From positions 1 through 64,000 of the forward strand of contig NZ_RZIJ01000017.1 in NCBI RefSeq assembly GCF_003989665.1: DNA of 64,000 nt, in the 5' to 3' direction. This document shows, in pieces, positions 1 to 8,508 of this stretch. The position numbers and the translations under genes were made by a program. This DNA comes from Azospirillum doebereinerae (GTDB lineage: Bacteria > Pseudomonadota > Alphaproteobacteria > Azospirillales > Azospirillaceae). The stretch's first letter is position 1; the number at the start of each line of letters is the position of its first letter. Under the pieces are notes generated by a model. It was given only the letters and a program-made list of their open reading frames with translations, was not told the origin of the DNA and did no database searches.

Positions 1-51
1 GCCGAAGCGCGCTATTATGCTCAAATCGAGGACGTCGCCATCGCGGCGTGA
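1..51 (+). CDS. C-terminal tail of an unidentified protein, cut by window start
   Basis: Frame 1 is open from the first base to a TGA at 49-51 and encodes 16 residues ending in DVAIAA. This frame is the same one the terminase uses after the stop, so the two are separated by a single in-frame stop. It could be the end of a terminase small subunit, or of an unrelated gene at a deletion junction. Too little is visible to decide. Confidence 0.25.
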   Translation, partial: AEARYYAQIEDVAIAA

Positions 52-1788
52 CTCAACCAAATCGGCCTCCGACAAACTCGGGGCGGTTCAAACTACATCG
101 GCTACTGCGCCGACCAGAACCCCAGCCGGGTGCTGGTCTACCAGCCGACCATCGACGACGCCGAGGACTTCGCCAAGGACGACGTCGCCAAGCTGCTGCT
201 GTGGCCGGCGGTGCGCCGGCTGTTCAGCGGGAAGAAACGGGACGCCAGCAACACGATCCGCTCCAAACGCTTCCCCGGCGGCTGGATCAAGATCAAGGGA
301 GCGAACAGCCCGAAGGAGTTCCGCCGCATCACCGCCGACAAGGTGCTGCTGGAGGAGCCCGACGGCTACCCGGCCACGGCCGGCATGGAGGGCGACCAAG
401 CCGAGCTGGCGTTCAAGCGCTGCCTGACCTCGGACGAGCCGCTGAAGGCCGCCGGCAGCACGCCGACGGTCAAGGGCGCCAGCAAGATCGACGCGCTGTT
501 CGAACAGGGCACCCAGGAACACCGCTACGTGCCCTGCCCGCACTGCGGCGAGATGCAGATCATCCAGTTCGGCAACGGCACCGGGCCGGGCATCCGCTGG
601 GAGCCGAAGGAGGCGCCGACCCACGCGTGGTACGTCTGCGTCAACGGCTGCCCCATCGAGGAGGAAGGCGAGGGGGAGGTCGGCGGCAAGGCCTGGATGG
701 ACGAGCATGGCGCGTGGCGGGCGCACGCGCCGGAGAACTGGCCGCACCGCTCCTTCCACATCTGGTCCGGCTACAGCCAGTTTGCCCAGGCGTCCTGGCT
801 GGAGCTGGCCAAGGAGTTCGTCCGGGTCCGCAAGGACCCCAACAAGCTGCGGGTCTTCGTCAATCAGGTCCTCGCCGAAACCTACGTGGTGCGCGGCGAG
901 GCGCCGGAGTGGCGCCGGCTCTATGAGCGCCGCGAGGACTACCGCCGGATCCCGGCCGGCGGGCTGATCCTGACCGCCGGCATCGACGTGCAGAAGAACC
1001 GCGTCGAGGTCTTCGTGTGGGCCTGGGGGGCGGACTGGCAGTCCTGGCTGGTCGACCACATCGTGATTCCCGGCAACCCCTACGAGGCCGAGGTGTGGAC
1101 CAAGGCGTCGGAGGCCATCCAGGGCCATTGGACGCACGAGTCCGGGGTGGAGCTGAGCCTGACCAAGGTCGGCGCCGACACCGGCTATGCCACCAAGCAG
1201 GTCGAGGCCTGGAGCCGCAAGCATCCCGGTCTGGTCATCCCGATCAAGGGCGCCAACAGCCTGGGCGCCCCGGCCTTCGCGTGGTCGAGCGTGCGCGAGT
1301 CCACGACGGACGGCAAGCGGCGCAAGCGGGGCCTGCGGCTCGGGATGGTCGGCGGCCACACCCTGACGCTGGAGCTGTACGGGCTGCTGGGCCTCGACCC
1401 GCCGACGGAGGACGAGGCGGCCGAGGGCGCGGTCCATCCCGCCGGCTACGTCCACCTGAACAAGCAGGCCAGCGAGGAGCTGTGCAAGCAGCTGGTCGGC
1501 GACCAGTGGATGGAGGAGAGCGGCAACTGGAAACAGGTCCACGCCACCGAGGCGCTGGACGGCTGGAAATACGCCCGCGCGGTGCTGATCGCGCTGGGGG
1601 CGGAACGCTGGTCCGCCAACCGCTGGGCGCAGCTCGCCGAAGCGCTCGCCGTCGTCGCTCCCTCCACCGCCGGGGAGGATGCCGGCGACACCGATACGCC
1701 GGTCCCGGTGCCCGCCAAACCCGCGCCGCCGGCCAAGAAAAGCCGATGGGAAACCGTCGTCCACCACAACGACTACACAGCGAGATAG
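52..1788 (+). CDS. Phage terminase large subunit (GpA family), N-terminally incomplete
   Basis: This is the packaging motor and nuclease of the phage. The body matches lambda GpA: a QPTIDDAEDF segment like lambda's QPTDDDADEF, zinc-ribbon-like CPHCGE and CVNGC pairs, and an acidic nuclease start around TAGIDVQKN. No start codon with a ribosome site is evident; 52 is simply the first codon after the upstream in-frame stop, and the first ATG-like start (GTG) is at 130. The part that should carry the Walker A P-loop (about 60-90 residues) is missing or frame-shifted: between about 50 and 90 a second frame reads TKSASDKLG, which would join the main frame (GGSNYIGY) after a one-base slip. It ends 3 bases before the gpW gene. 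Likely a damaged gene, unless the sequence here has an error. Confidence 0.8.
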   Translation, partial: LNQIGLRQTRGGSNYIGYCADQNPSRVLVYQPTIDDAEDFAKDDVAKLLLWPAVRRLFSGKKRDASNTIRSKRFPGGWIKIKGANSPKEFRRITADKVLLEEPDGYPATAGMEGDQAELAFKRCLTSDEPLKAAGSTPTVKGASKIDALFEQGTQEHRYVPCPHCGEMQIIQFGNGTGPGIRWEPKEAPTHAWYVCVNGCPIEEEGEGEVGGKAWMDEHGAWRAHAPENWPHRSFHIWSGYSQFAQASWLELAKEFVRVRKDPNKLRVFVNQVLAETYVVRGEAPEWRRLYERREDYRRIPAGGLILTAGIDVQKNRVEVFVWAWGADWQSWLVDHIVIPGNPYEAEVWTKASEAIQGHWTHESGVELSLTKVGADTGYATKQVEAWSRKHPGLVIPIKGANSLGAPAFAWSSVRESTTDGKRRKRGLRLGMVGGHTLTLELYGLLGLDPPTEDEAAEGAVHPAGYVHLNKQASEELCKQLVGDQWMEESGNWKQVHATEALDGWKYARAVLIALGAERWSANRWAQLAEALAVVAPSTAGEDAGDTDTPVPVPAKPAPPAKKSRWETVVHHNDYTAR

Positions 1789-1791
1789 CCC

Positions 1792-2013
1792 ATGGCCACC
1801 ACCCCCGAGCTGGAAGCGCGGTTGGAGCAGCTTCTCAAGGCCCGCGCCAACGACGCCCGACTGGTCCAGCGGGCGGACGGGTCGCGGGTCGAATACCGGA
1901 CCGGCGCCGAGCTGGACACGGCGATCCAGGACCTGGAGAAGCGCCTCGCCGCCCGCAAGGGCCGGGCCGTCGGGCCGGTCTACCAGCGCACCCGCAGCGT
2001 CAAGGATCTCTGA
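1792..2013 (+). CDS. gpW-type head-tail joining protein
   Basis: A 73-residue protein in the position and size of lambda gpW (68 residues). It has an N-terminal helix rich in Leu/Ala/Arg, a short beta hairpin (GSRVEYRTG, compare the GRRVEF of gpW) and a second helix with a coiled-coil look. gpW plugs the portal after DNA packaging and helps tail attachment. Its stop overlaps the portal start (TGATG at 2011-2015), which points to translational coupling. Confidence 0.8.
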   Translation: MATTPELEARLEQLLKARANDARLVQRADGSRVEYRTGAELDTAIQDLEKRLAARKGRAVGPVYQRTRSVKDL

Positions 2014-3527
2014 TGAGCAAGCCCATCCTTCGCGTGGCGGCCGGCGACGCCTCGGGGCGGACAGCCCGCCCGGTCACGCCGGCAACGCCGGGGCCGAGCA
2101 ACCGGTCCAACGGCCTGGACGCGGCGCAGTACGGCGGCCGGCTGACCTCCTTCGTCCCGGCGGCCCAGCACATCAACGCCCTGATTTCCTCCTCGGGCCG
2201 CACCGTCACCACCCGCGCCCGCTACCTGCGGCGCAACAACGGTTATGTGAAGGCGGCGGCCGAGGCCTGGAAGGGCGACGTGATCGGCACCGGCTTCACC
2301 CCGACCGTGGGCGACGAGGCCCTGAAGGCGCTGTACAACCGCTGGACATGGCAGGCCGACGCCGAGGGCGTGCTGGACTTCGAAGGCATGCAGCGCCGGG
2401 CCGGGGACGAGGGCTTCGTCGTCGGCGAATGCTTCATCCGCCGTCGGCCGCGCTTCCCCCAGGATAGCCTGGAGGTGCCGGTCCAGCTGCAATTCCTGCC
2501 TTCGGAGCAGTGCCCGGCCCAGCACAATGGCACGGCGCCCGGCGGCAACCCGATCGTCCAGGGAATCGAGTACGACCGGACCGTCCGGGACCGGCGGGTC
2601 GCCTATTGGTTCCACCGGGGCAACCCGACCGACCCGACGCCGGGCGACCTCGACCCCACCACCTTGGTCCGGGTGCCGGCGCGCGATGTGATCCACGTCT
2701 TCGACCCGTCCGAGGCCGGGCAGCGGCGCGGTGTCTGCCAGTTCGCGGCCGGGATCGTCCCGGCGTGGCTGCTGGATGTCTATGAGGACGCCGAGCTGGA
2801 CCGCAAGAAGGTGGCGGCGCTGCACGCCTTCTTCTTCTTCCGTCCCGATCTGCCCGACGCCGAGAACGAATCCATCGCCCCGCCGCCGCCAATCACCCTG
2901 CGGCCCGGTTCGACGGTGACGCTTCCCCCCGGCTGGGACGCGCGGCCCTCCACCCCGGCCGATGTCGGCGGCGCGTTCGAGGCCTTCATGTTCCGGGCGC
3001 TGCTGCGCCTGTGCGCCGCGCTCGGCGTGCCCTATCCGCTGGTCACCGGGGATTTCTCCAAGGTCAACTTCTCCAGCATCCGGGCGCAGTTCATCGCCTA
3101 CCGCCGCCGGGTCGAGGCGTTCCAGCACGCGGTCATCGTCTTCCAGCTCTGCCGCACCGTCTGGCGCTGGTTCGTCGAGGCCGCCGCCCTGGCCGGGCGG
3201 CCCGAGCTCGCGCCCTACAGGACGGAGCTGTCCGCCATCCTGGACGTGCCGTGGCAGCCGCCGCGCTGGGAATGGGTCGATCCGCTGAAGGACGTGAAGG
3301 CGGAGAAGGAGGCGGTCGATGGCCTGCACAAGCCGTTGTCCGCCGTCTGGGAGGGGCTGGGCGAGGACCCGGCGGCGAACAAGGCGCGGATCGAGGCCGA
3401 TCTGGCGTGGGTCAAGTCGCTCCGGGACAAGGGCTATCTGCCGCCGGACAAGGCGGCCGGCGCGGGCGCTCCGCCGCCGGCTGGCGGCAACCAGGACGGC
3501 GCCGAGGGCGGCGCGGCAACCGAGTAG
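2013..3527 (+). CDS. Phage portal protein (lambda gpB family)
   Basis: A 504-residue portal protein, the dodecameric ring through which DNA enters the head. Family features are the early RARYLRRNNGYVKAAAEAWKGDVIGTG region, the GEGFV/VGECFIRRR segment and the late FSKVNFSSIRAQ motif typical of lambda-type portals. The start was chosen at 2013 because it overlaps the stop of the gpW gene; the open frame upstream of this is only a shadow of the terminase. The C-terminus is Gly/Ala/Pro-rich and probably flexible. Confidence 0.92.
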   Translation: MSKPILRVAAGDASGRTARPVTPATPGPSNRSNGLDAAQYGGRLTSFVPAAQHINALISSSGRTVTTRARYLRRNNGYVKAAAEAWKGDVIGTGFTPTVGDEALKALYNRWTWQADAEGVLDFEGMQRRAGDEGFVVGECFIRRRPRFPQDSLEVPVQLQFLPSEQCPAQHNGTAPGGNPIVQGIEYDRTVRDRRVAYWFHRGNPTDPTPGDLDPTTLVRVPARDVIHVFDPSEAGQRRGVCQFAAGIVPAWLLDVYEDAELDRKKVAALHAFFFFRPDLPDAENESIAPPPPITLRPGSTVTLPPGWDARPSTPADVGGAFEAFMFRALLRLCAALGVPYPLVTGDFSKVNFSSIRAQFIAYRRRVEAFQHAVIVFQLCRTVWRWFVEAAALAGRPELAPYRTELSAILDVPWQPPRWEWVDPLKDVKAEKEAVDGLHKPLSAVWEGLGEDPAANKARIEADLAWVKSLRDKGYLPPDKAAGAGAPPPAGGNQDGAEGGAATE

Positions 3528-3536
3528 GGCATCGAC

Positions 3537-4616
3537 ATGGCAAAATGGTACGAGATCAAGGCCGCCGCCGAGGGCAGCGGTCAATCCGCCCCCACGATCT
3601 TCCTCTATGACGAAATCGGCTATTGGGGCACCACGGCGAGGGATTTCGCCGACGACCTGAAGGCGCTTGGGCCGGTGACGGACCTCACCGTCCGAATCAA
3701 CTGTGGCGGCGGCGAGTTCTTCGCCGGGCTGGCGATCAACAACCTGCTGCGCACCCACCCGGCCAAGGTCACCGTCAAGATTGACGCCTTCGCCGGCTCC
3801 ATCGCCTCCGTCATCGCCATGGCTGGCGACGTGGTGGAGATGCCCGCCAACGCCATGATGATGATCCACAACGTCTCTTGGTGGGCGTCCGGCACGGCGG
3901 AAGACCTGCGTGAGACCGCCCTCATCATGGACCAGATGCGCAAGTCGCTGGTCGCCGCCTACCGGGCCAAGACCGGCCTGGATGAGACCAGGATCAGCGA
4001 GCTGCTGACCGATGGCGGGACCTGGATGACGGCGGCCGAGGCCAAGGATCTCGGCTTCTGCGATGTCGTCACCGGCGCGGTGGACGCGACCAACTTCGCC
4101 GCGGTGACCCCCGGCCGCTTCGCCGCGGTGCCCGCCGCGGTCGCCGGCAAGCTGAGCGCCACCCCGCCGCGCGCCCAATCCCCCACCGCCCCCAACGGAG
4201 ACAGCATGAGCAAACCGCAGACCCCGACGGCGCCGACCGCCGGCACCCAGCCGCCGGCCGGCGCCGCCACCCCGGAGGCCGAGCTGCGCGCGCAGCTCGC
4301 CGCCGAGGCCGAGGCCAACGCCGGCAAGCGTTCCCCGGTCCCCGGCGAGACGCCGGAGGCGATGACCGCCCGGCTGCGCGCCGAGGCGGCCGAGATCACC
4401 GACCTGTGCGAGATCGCCGGCTGCCCGAGGAACGCGGCCGGCTACATCCGCAAGGGCCTGACGCCGCAGAGCGTCCGGGCCGAGCTGCTGAAGCGCGACG
4501 TGGCGCAGTTCGAGCGGAGTTCGGTCGCCCCGGTCACGGTCGAGCCGCCCGCCGCCAAGGCGGTCGCGATCGACGCCGCCGCCGCCTACCGCACGTTCAA
4601 CAGCCCGAAGGCCTGA
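3537..4616 (+). CDS. ClpP-like head maturation protease with C-terminal scaffold
   Basis: A 359-residue fusion-type head protease. Residues 1 to about 170 form a ClpP/S49-like crotonase fold: the probable nucleophile is Ser91 in AGSIASVIAMAGD and the probable base His111 in MMMIHN. Residues about 185-250 are a Pro/Thr/Ala-rich linker and the rest is helical and acidic, as expected for a scaffold that the protease removes after assembly. The layout is that of lambda C with nested Nu3. It lies between portal and decoration protein, 9 bases after the portal stop. Confidence 0.88.
   Translation: MAKWYEIKAAAEGSGQSAPTIFLYDEIGYWGTTARDFADDLKALGPVTDLTVRINCGGGEFFAGLAINNLLRTHPAKVTVKIDAFAGSIASVIAMAGDVVEMPANAMMMIHNVSWWASGTAEDLRETALIMDQMRKSLVAAYRAKTGLDETRISELLTDGGTWMTAAEAKDLGFCDVVTGAVDATNFAAVTPGRFAAVPAAVAGKLSATPPRAQSPTAPNGDSMSKPQTPTAPTAGTQPPAGAATPEAELRAQLAAEAEANAGKRSPVPGETPEAMTARLRAEAAEITDLCEIAGCPRNAAGYIRKGLTPQSVRAELLKRDVAQFERSSVAPVTVEPPAAKAVAIDAAAAYRTFNSPKA
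4206..4616 (+). CDS. Nested capsid scaffold (internal start in protease gene)
   Basis: An in-frame ATG at 4206 (residue 224 of the protease) is preceded by GGAG at 4197-4200, a good ribosome site at normal spacing inside a coding sequence. It would yield a free 136-residue scaffold with the same C-terminus, as lambda Nu3 does relative to C. The site and the family precedent support it; expression is inferred. Confidence 0.65.
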   Translation: MSKPQTPTAPTAGTQPPAGAATPEAELRAQLAAEAEANAGKRSPVPGETPEAMTARLRAEAAEITDLCEIAGCPRNAAGYIRKGLTPQSVRAELLKRDVAQFERSSVAPVTVEPPAAKAVAIDAAAAYRTFNSPKA

Positions 4617-4620
4617 TCCC

Positions 4621-4989
4621 ATGGCAACGTTCACCGAAGGCATGCACGCGGGCGAGTTTCTCGTCTCGGAAGCCAATGGCCGCCTGTCGCGCGCCACCAT
4701 CACCGTCGCCTCGGGCGCCGGGAAGCTCCAGGCCGGCACGGTCCTGGCGACGCTGACGGCCGGCGGCAAACACGTCCCCTACGACAACGCCGGCACCGAC
4801 GGCTCGGAAACCGCCGCCGCCATCCTCTACGCCGGGGTGGACGCCACCGCCGCCGACGTGAAGGCCACCGGCATCGTCCGGCTGGCCGAGGTCGCCGCCG
4901 AGGCGCTGGTCTGGGCCGACGGCCTCGACGCCGCCGGCAAGACCGCCGGCCTCGCCGATCTGGCCGCCGCTTTCGTCATCGCCCGCTGA
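4621..4989 (+). CDS. Head decoration protein (lambda gpD family)
   Basis: A 122-residue protein in the position and size of lambda gpD (110 residues), which trimerises on the outside of the expanded capsid and stabilises it. It has the family's small beta-rich pattern: EFLVSEANGRLSR near the start, then a GAGKLQAGTVLATLT stretch and a repeated ATAADVKATGIVRLAEV segment. It begins 4 bases after the protease/scaffold gene and precedes the major capsid gene by 13 bases. Confidence 0.88.
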   Translation: MATFTEGMHAGEFLVSEANGRLSRATITVASGAGKLQAGTVLATLTAGGKHVPYDNAGTDGSETAAAILYAGVDATAADVKATGIVRLAEVAAEALVWADGLDAAGKTAGLADLAAAFVIAR

Positions 4990-5002
4990 GGAGCCCGCCA
5001 CC

Positions 5003-6058
5003 ATGGCCGAACTGACCCTTGACGCCTTCAACGACGACGCCTTTTCCAACGCGACGATGACCGCCCAGGTCAACACCAACATCCCCTTCGTGCCCGGCTT
5101 CCTGGGATCGCTGGGCGTGTTCACCGGGGAAGGCGTCTACACCACCACCGTCGCCTTCGACGACGAGAACGGCAACCTCAGCCTGATCGAGACCAGCCCG
5201 CGCGGCGCGGCGCCGAGCCAGTCGAAGAACAGCAAGGGCACGACCCGCCACCTGTCCACGGTGCGCCTGGCGCGCGAGGCGGTCATCACCGCCGACCAGG
5301 TCTCGGGCGTGCGCGTGCTGGGCACCGCCAACCAGCTCCAGACCGCCGAGCGTCTGGTCTACAAGCGGGTGGAGGGGCCGACCGGCCTGAAGGCCCAGCT
5401 GGGCTTCACGCTGGAGCATTTCTATCTCGGCGCCATCGACGGCGTGGTCTACGACGCCGACGGAACCTCGGTGCTGTGGGACTATTTCGCCCATTACGGC
5501 CAGAGCCGGCCGGGCCTGACCACCTGGGACTTCGGCGCGTTCACCGCCGACGGCTCGGAGTTCGGCAAGGCCTGCCTCAAGCTGCGCCGGGCGCAGACCA
5601 AGGCGCTGAACGGCTTCTCGCTGGCCGGCGCCGCGCCGGTCGCGCTGTGCGGCGATGATTTCTACGACGCCGCGTGGGGCAACAAGGAGGTGACGCAGGC
5701 CCGCCAGCTGGCGGTCACCGGCAACATGCAGGCGCCGGAGATCATCGCCCAGCACGACGCCTACGACTCGTTCAAGTACGGCGGCATCACCTGGGTGAAC
5801 TACCGGGGTTCGGACGACACCAAGGTGGCGGTGCCGGCCGACGAGGCGCGGCTCTTCGCCATGGGCGTGCCGGGCCTGTTCAAGACCTACTTCGCCCCGG
5901 CCGACACCTGGGATTTCGTCAACACCGAGGGGCTGCCGAGCTACATGCTCCAGCGCGAGGAGCGGCAGACCTCCAGCCTGCGGACCTTCGAGGTGCAGTC
6001 CAACCCGCTGGCCATCTGCCTGCGCCCCAAGAGCTTGCTCCGCCTGAAGAAGGCCTGA
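5003..6058 (+). CDS. Major capsid protein (lambda gpE family)
   Basis: A 351-residue protein, close to lambda gpE in length (341). Features include the N-terminal AELTLDAFNDDAFS, the phrase NTNIPFVPGFLGSLGVF, the loop PSQSKNSKGTTRHLSTVRLA and the C-terminal SNPLAICLRPKSLLRLKK, all typical of this family. It forms the shell together with the decoration protein. It has no N-terminal delta domain, unlike the unrelated HK97-type capsid encoded at 26,331-27,830. A GC-rich hairpin follows at 6085-6106. Confidence 0.93.
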   Translation: MAELTLDAFNDDAFSNATMTAQVNTNIPFVPGFLGSLGVFTGEGVYTTTVAFDDENGNLSLIETSPRGAAPSQSKNSKGTTRHLSTVRLAREAVITADQVSGVRVLGTANQLQTAERLVYKRVEGPTGLKAQLGFTLEHFYLGAIDGVVYDADGTSVLWDYFAHYGQSRPGLTTWDFGAFTADGSEFGKACLKLRRAQTKALNGFSLAGAAPVALCGDDFYDAAWGNKEVTQARQLAVTGNMQAPEIIAQHDAYDSFKYGGITWVNYRGSDDTKVAVPADEARLFAMGVPGLFKTYFAPADTWDFVNTEGLPSYMLQREERQTSSLRTFEVQSNPLAICLRPKSLLRLKKA

Positions 6059-6084
6059 TCCCCGTTCCCACGCCTGACTGCGAG

Positions 6085-6106
6085 AGGGCCGCCCCTGGGC
6101 GGCCCT
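6085..6106 (+). terminator. GC-rich hairpin after major capsid gene
   Basis: A perfect 10-base inverted repeat (AGGGCCGCCC and its complement) with almost no loop lies between the capsid gene and the next gene. The T-run after it is weak, so it could instead be a partial terminator or mRNA processing site that sets the high capsid-to-tail transcript ratio. Confidence 0.5.
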
Positions 6107-6128
6107 TCGCGTTTCCGGAGGTCCCCGC

Positions 6129-6437
6129 ATGAACGCCTTCGCCGGCATGCTCGACAGCCTGTTCGCCGACTCGAACATGGCGGTGGATGCCCTCTACACC
6201 CCGCCCGACGGCGGCCCGCCCGTGCCGTGCCGCGCGATGATCCGGCAGCCGGACGTGGACTGGCGCAGCGGAGGCAGCGCCATCGGCACCACGGCGCGGA
6301 TCGCCGAGATCCGGGTGTCCGAGGTGGCGGCGATGGAGGAGGAGGGGCTTCTCGCCTTCGGCGGGCGGACGGCGAGCGTCCAGAAGGCCAGCCGGCCGGA
6401 CGCCGACCGGCTGGTCTGGCGCCTGGAGCTGGGCTGA
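6129..6437 (+). CDS. Head-tail joining protein, gpFII-like
   Basis: A 102-residue protein in the place of lambda gpFII, between capsid and tail genes. It is mostly beta: an N-terminal helix (FAGMLDSLFADSNMAVDALY) is followed by short strands with AMIRQPDVDWRSGGS and ASVQKASRPDADRLVWRLEL, as in the family that lines the head-tail interface. GGAGG precedes the ATG. Its stop overlaps the next start (TGATG at 6435-6439). Confidence 0.65.
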   Translation: MNAFAGMLDSLFADSNMAVDALYTPPDGGPPVPCRAMIRQPDVDWRSGGSAIGTTARIAEIRVSEVAAMEEEGLLAFGGRTASVQKASRPDADRLVWRLELG

Positions 6438-6898
6438 TGACGGACCCCGTGCGGGAGCGGGTGCTGACCGCGTTCCAGGCCCTTCTCGAAACCGTGATGG
6501 TGGAGGCCTCCCCGCGCGCCATCACCGTCTACCGGGGGCGCCGCAAGGCGGTCCCCGACGAGAAGCTGCCGGCGCTGGTGATGCGGGGCGCCCCGGTCTC
6601 CTCCGACCAGGAAAGCGCGGCGGTGGTGCGCAACACCGAACGCATCACCGTGACGGCCTACACCAGCGACGCGACCGACGCCGGGCTGGACCGGGCATTG
6701 GTGGCGCTGTGGACGGCGCTCCAGCGCGCCATCGAGGCCGACCCGACGCTCGGCGGGCTCGTCGTCGACACCAACCTCGCCGACGCCGACCAGGACGCGG
6801 CCGACGAAGAGGGCATCGGCGGGCGGGGCGATGTCTTCGCCGTCTACAGCGTCGAGTACTGGACCAAGCCCGGCGACCCCTACGCCCTGGCGCCCTGA
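6437..6898 (+). CDS. Minor tail protein / tail terminator (gpZ-gpU position)
   Basis: A 153-residue protein whose helix-strand pattern (RVLTAFQALLETVM, then TVYRGRRKAV, then ITVTAYTSD and a long helix with LDRALVALWTALQRAIEAD) fits phage tail-completion proteins that cap the tail tube. It ends in a typical VFAVYSVEYWTKPGDPY. The start at 6437 was chosen for its overlap with the upstream stop. Assignment to gpU rather than gpZ is by position only. Confidence 0.6.
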   Translation: MTDPVRERVLTAFQALLETVMVEASPRAITVYRGRRKAVPDEKLPALVMRGAPVSSDQESAAVVRNTERITVTAYTSDATDAGLDRALVALWTALQRAIEADPTLGGLVVDTNLADADQDAADEEGIGGRGDVFAVYSVEYWTKPGDPYALAP

Positions 6899-6926
6899 CC
6901 ACGTTTCATCACCCTGGAGAGCTTCC

Positions 6927-7202
6927 ATGGACATTCCGGCCCATCGGGCGGCGGCGGTGGTGCCGACGCCTGCCCAGACCTTCGAGCGTCGCGACGGCGA
7001 CCAGCTCGTGGCCATCACCGGGGAGACCGCTCCGGCGGACGCCTCCCTCGCCACGCCCCCGTTGGCCGACGAGACCGACGCCCATGGCGCCGAGCCGGAC
7101 GGCGATCCGCTCGCCCTGTCCCCCACCGCCAAGCGCCGCCGGCTCGCCAGCGAGACGCCGATCGTCACCGCGCCGATCGTCACCGCGCCGCTGGCCGACT
7201 GA
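6927..7202 (+). CDS. Hypothetical phage protein, acidic, 91 residues
   Basis: A small Asp/Ala/Pro-rich protein between the tail terminator and the tail tube. GGAGAG lies 8 bases before the ATG at 6927. The C-terminus repeats PIVTAPIVTAPLAD. No domain is recognised; genes of this position in related phages are often poorly conserved. The sequence looks largely disordered. Confidence 0.55.
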   Translation: MDIPAHRAAAVVPTPAQTFERRDGDQLVAITGETAPADASLATPPLADETDAHGAEPDGDPLALSPTAKRRRLASETPIVTAPIVTAPLAD

Positions 7203-7216
7203 AGGAGCATCCCCCC

Positions 7217-8371
7217 ATGGCCCTGCGTTCCCGCAACGCCGCCCTGCTGGCGAAGATCGAGACCACCGAGGGCGTCGAGGCCGTGCCCGTCGCCGGTCTC
7301 GACGCCGTGCTGGTCGAGAACCCGCAAATCAGCTTCAACCCCAACATCGTGCAGACCAACGAGGCCACGGGCAGCCTGGACGGGCGCGGCCCGATCGCCG
7401 GCGGCATGACGGTGCAGATCACCGGCGACGTGCTGCTGAAGGGCTCGGGCGCCGCCGGCACCCCGCCGGAGTGGGGCAAGCTGCTGAAGGCCTGCGCGTG
7501 GTCGGAGGTCCTCACCGCCGCCGCCGTTCCGGTCGCCCCGGAGGCCGCCACCGCCGGCACCGCCACCAGCTTGACGCTGGGAGCCGGCGCCAGCGGCACC
7601 GCCCAGGCCTATCGCGGCATGCCGCTGCTGCTGACCGGCAACCCGGCGGCCGGCGCCACCAGCTTCGTCGCCGACTACACCGCCGGGAAGCTTGCCGTCC
7701 TGGCGGACCGCTTCGCCTCGCCGTTGAGCGCCGGCACCAGCTATCAGGTGCCGGCCAACGTGCTGTACCGCCCGGCCTCGGTTTCCATCCCGTCGCTGAC
7801 CCTGCACCTCTTCCTGGACGGCGTGCTCTACAAGGTGGTGGGCGCGCGCGGCAACGCCAGCGTCAAGCTCCAGAGCGGAAACATCGGCCGCATCAGCTTC
7901 ACCTTCACCGGGATGTTCCTGGCCAAGGTCGATTCCCCGGTGCCGGCCGGGCTGGTCTACGACAGCACCCGTCCGCCGGTGTGGAAGGGCGGCAAGGCGC
8001 TGGTCGACCGCACCCCCTCGGCGATGGCCTCGATGTCGATCGAGTTCGGCAACCAGATGACCAACCCGGACAACCCGAACGCCGCCGAGGGCTTCGACCC
8101 CTCCATCGTCACGTCACGCAACATGACCGGGTCCTGCGACCCGCTGGAAACGCTGATCGCCACCCGCGACAGCATGGCCGCCTTCCGCGCCGGAACGCCG
8201 CAGATCCTCCACGCCTCCTACGGGACGGCGGTCGGCAACCGGATCGGCCTGACCATCCCGGCCGGCTTCTACACCAGCCTCGCGCCGGGCGACCGCAACG
8301 GGCTGATGACCAACACCCATCAGTTCGCCTGCACCGGCGAGGATGCCGGCGCCTTCCTCTGCCTGCACTGA
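7217..8371 (+). CDS. Major tail tube protein
   Basis: A 384-residue protein that begins with ALRSRNAALLAKIETTEGVEAVPVAG, a common opening of phage major tail proteins, followed by strands with SFNPNIVQTNEATGSLDGRGP. The middle contains an inserted beta domain (about 105-180) rich in Ala/Gly/Thr, and the C-terminus carries GDRNGLMTNTHQFACTGED. It should stack as hexamer rings around the tape measure. Placed directly upstream of the tail chaperones, as in lambda. Confidence 0.85.
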   Translation: MALRSRNAALLAKIETTEGVEAVPVAGLDAVLVENPQISFNPNIVQTNEATGSLDGRGPIAGGMTVQITGDVLLKGSGAAGTPPEWGKLLKACAWSEVLTAAAVPVAPEAATAGTATSLTLGAGASGTAQAYRGMPLLLTGNPAAGATSFVADYTAGKLAVLADRFASPLSAGTSYQVPANVLYRPASVSIPSLTLHLFLDGVLYKVVGARGNASVKLQSGNIGRISFTFTGMFLAKVDSPVPAGLVYDSTRPPVWKGGKALVDRTPSAMASMSIEFGNQMTNPDNPNAAEGFDPSIVTSRNMTGSCDPLETLIATRDSMAAFRAGTPQILHASYGTAVGNRIGLTIPAGFYTSLAPGDRNGLMTNTHQFACTGEDAGAFLCLH

Positions 8372-8508
8372 TCCCGAGACCCCGGCCGACACCGGGTCAC
8401 CGATCGGCCCCGTTTGCGCAACGGGCCGCCGATGGGCGCCTCGGCGCCCGCGCGGGCGGGGATGTCGGCCCCGCCCGCACCCACTCCCTCAACCGACATG
8501 AGGCTTCC

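Noticed and set aside
88..1767. Long minus-strand frame opposite the terminase
   Set aside because: High-GC shadow frame. The Arg/Gly/Ala-rich sequence has no recognisable content, whereas the + frame matches GpA.
1980..4769. Very long minus-strand frame over portal and protease genes
   Set aside because: It is antisense to three well-supported genes and of low-complexity composition.
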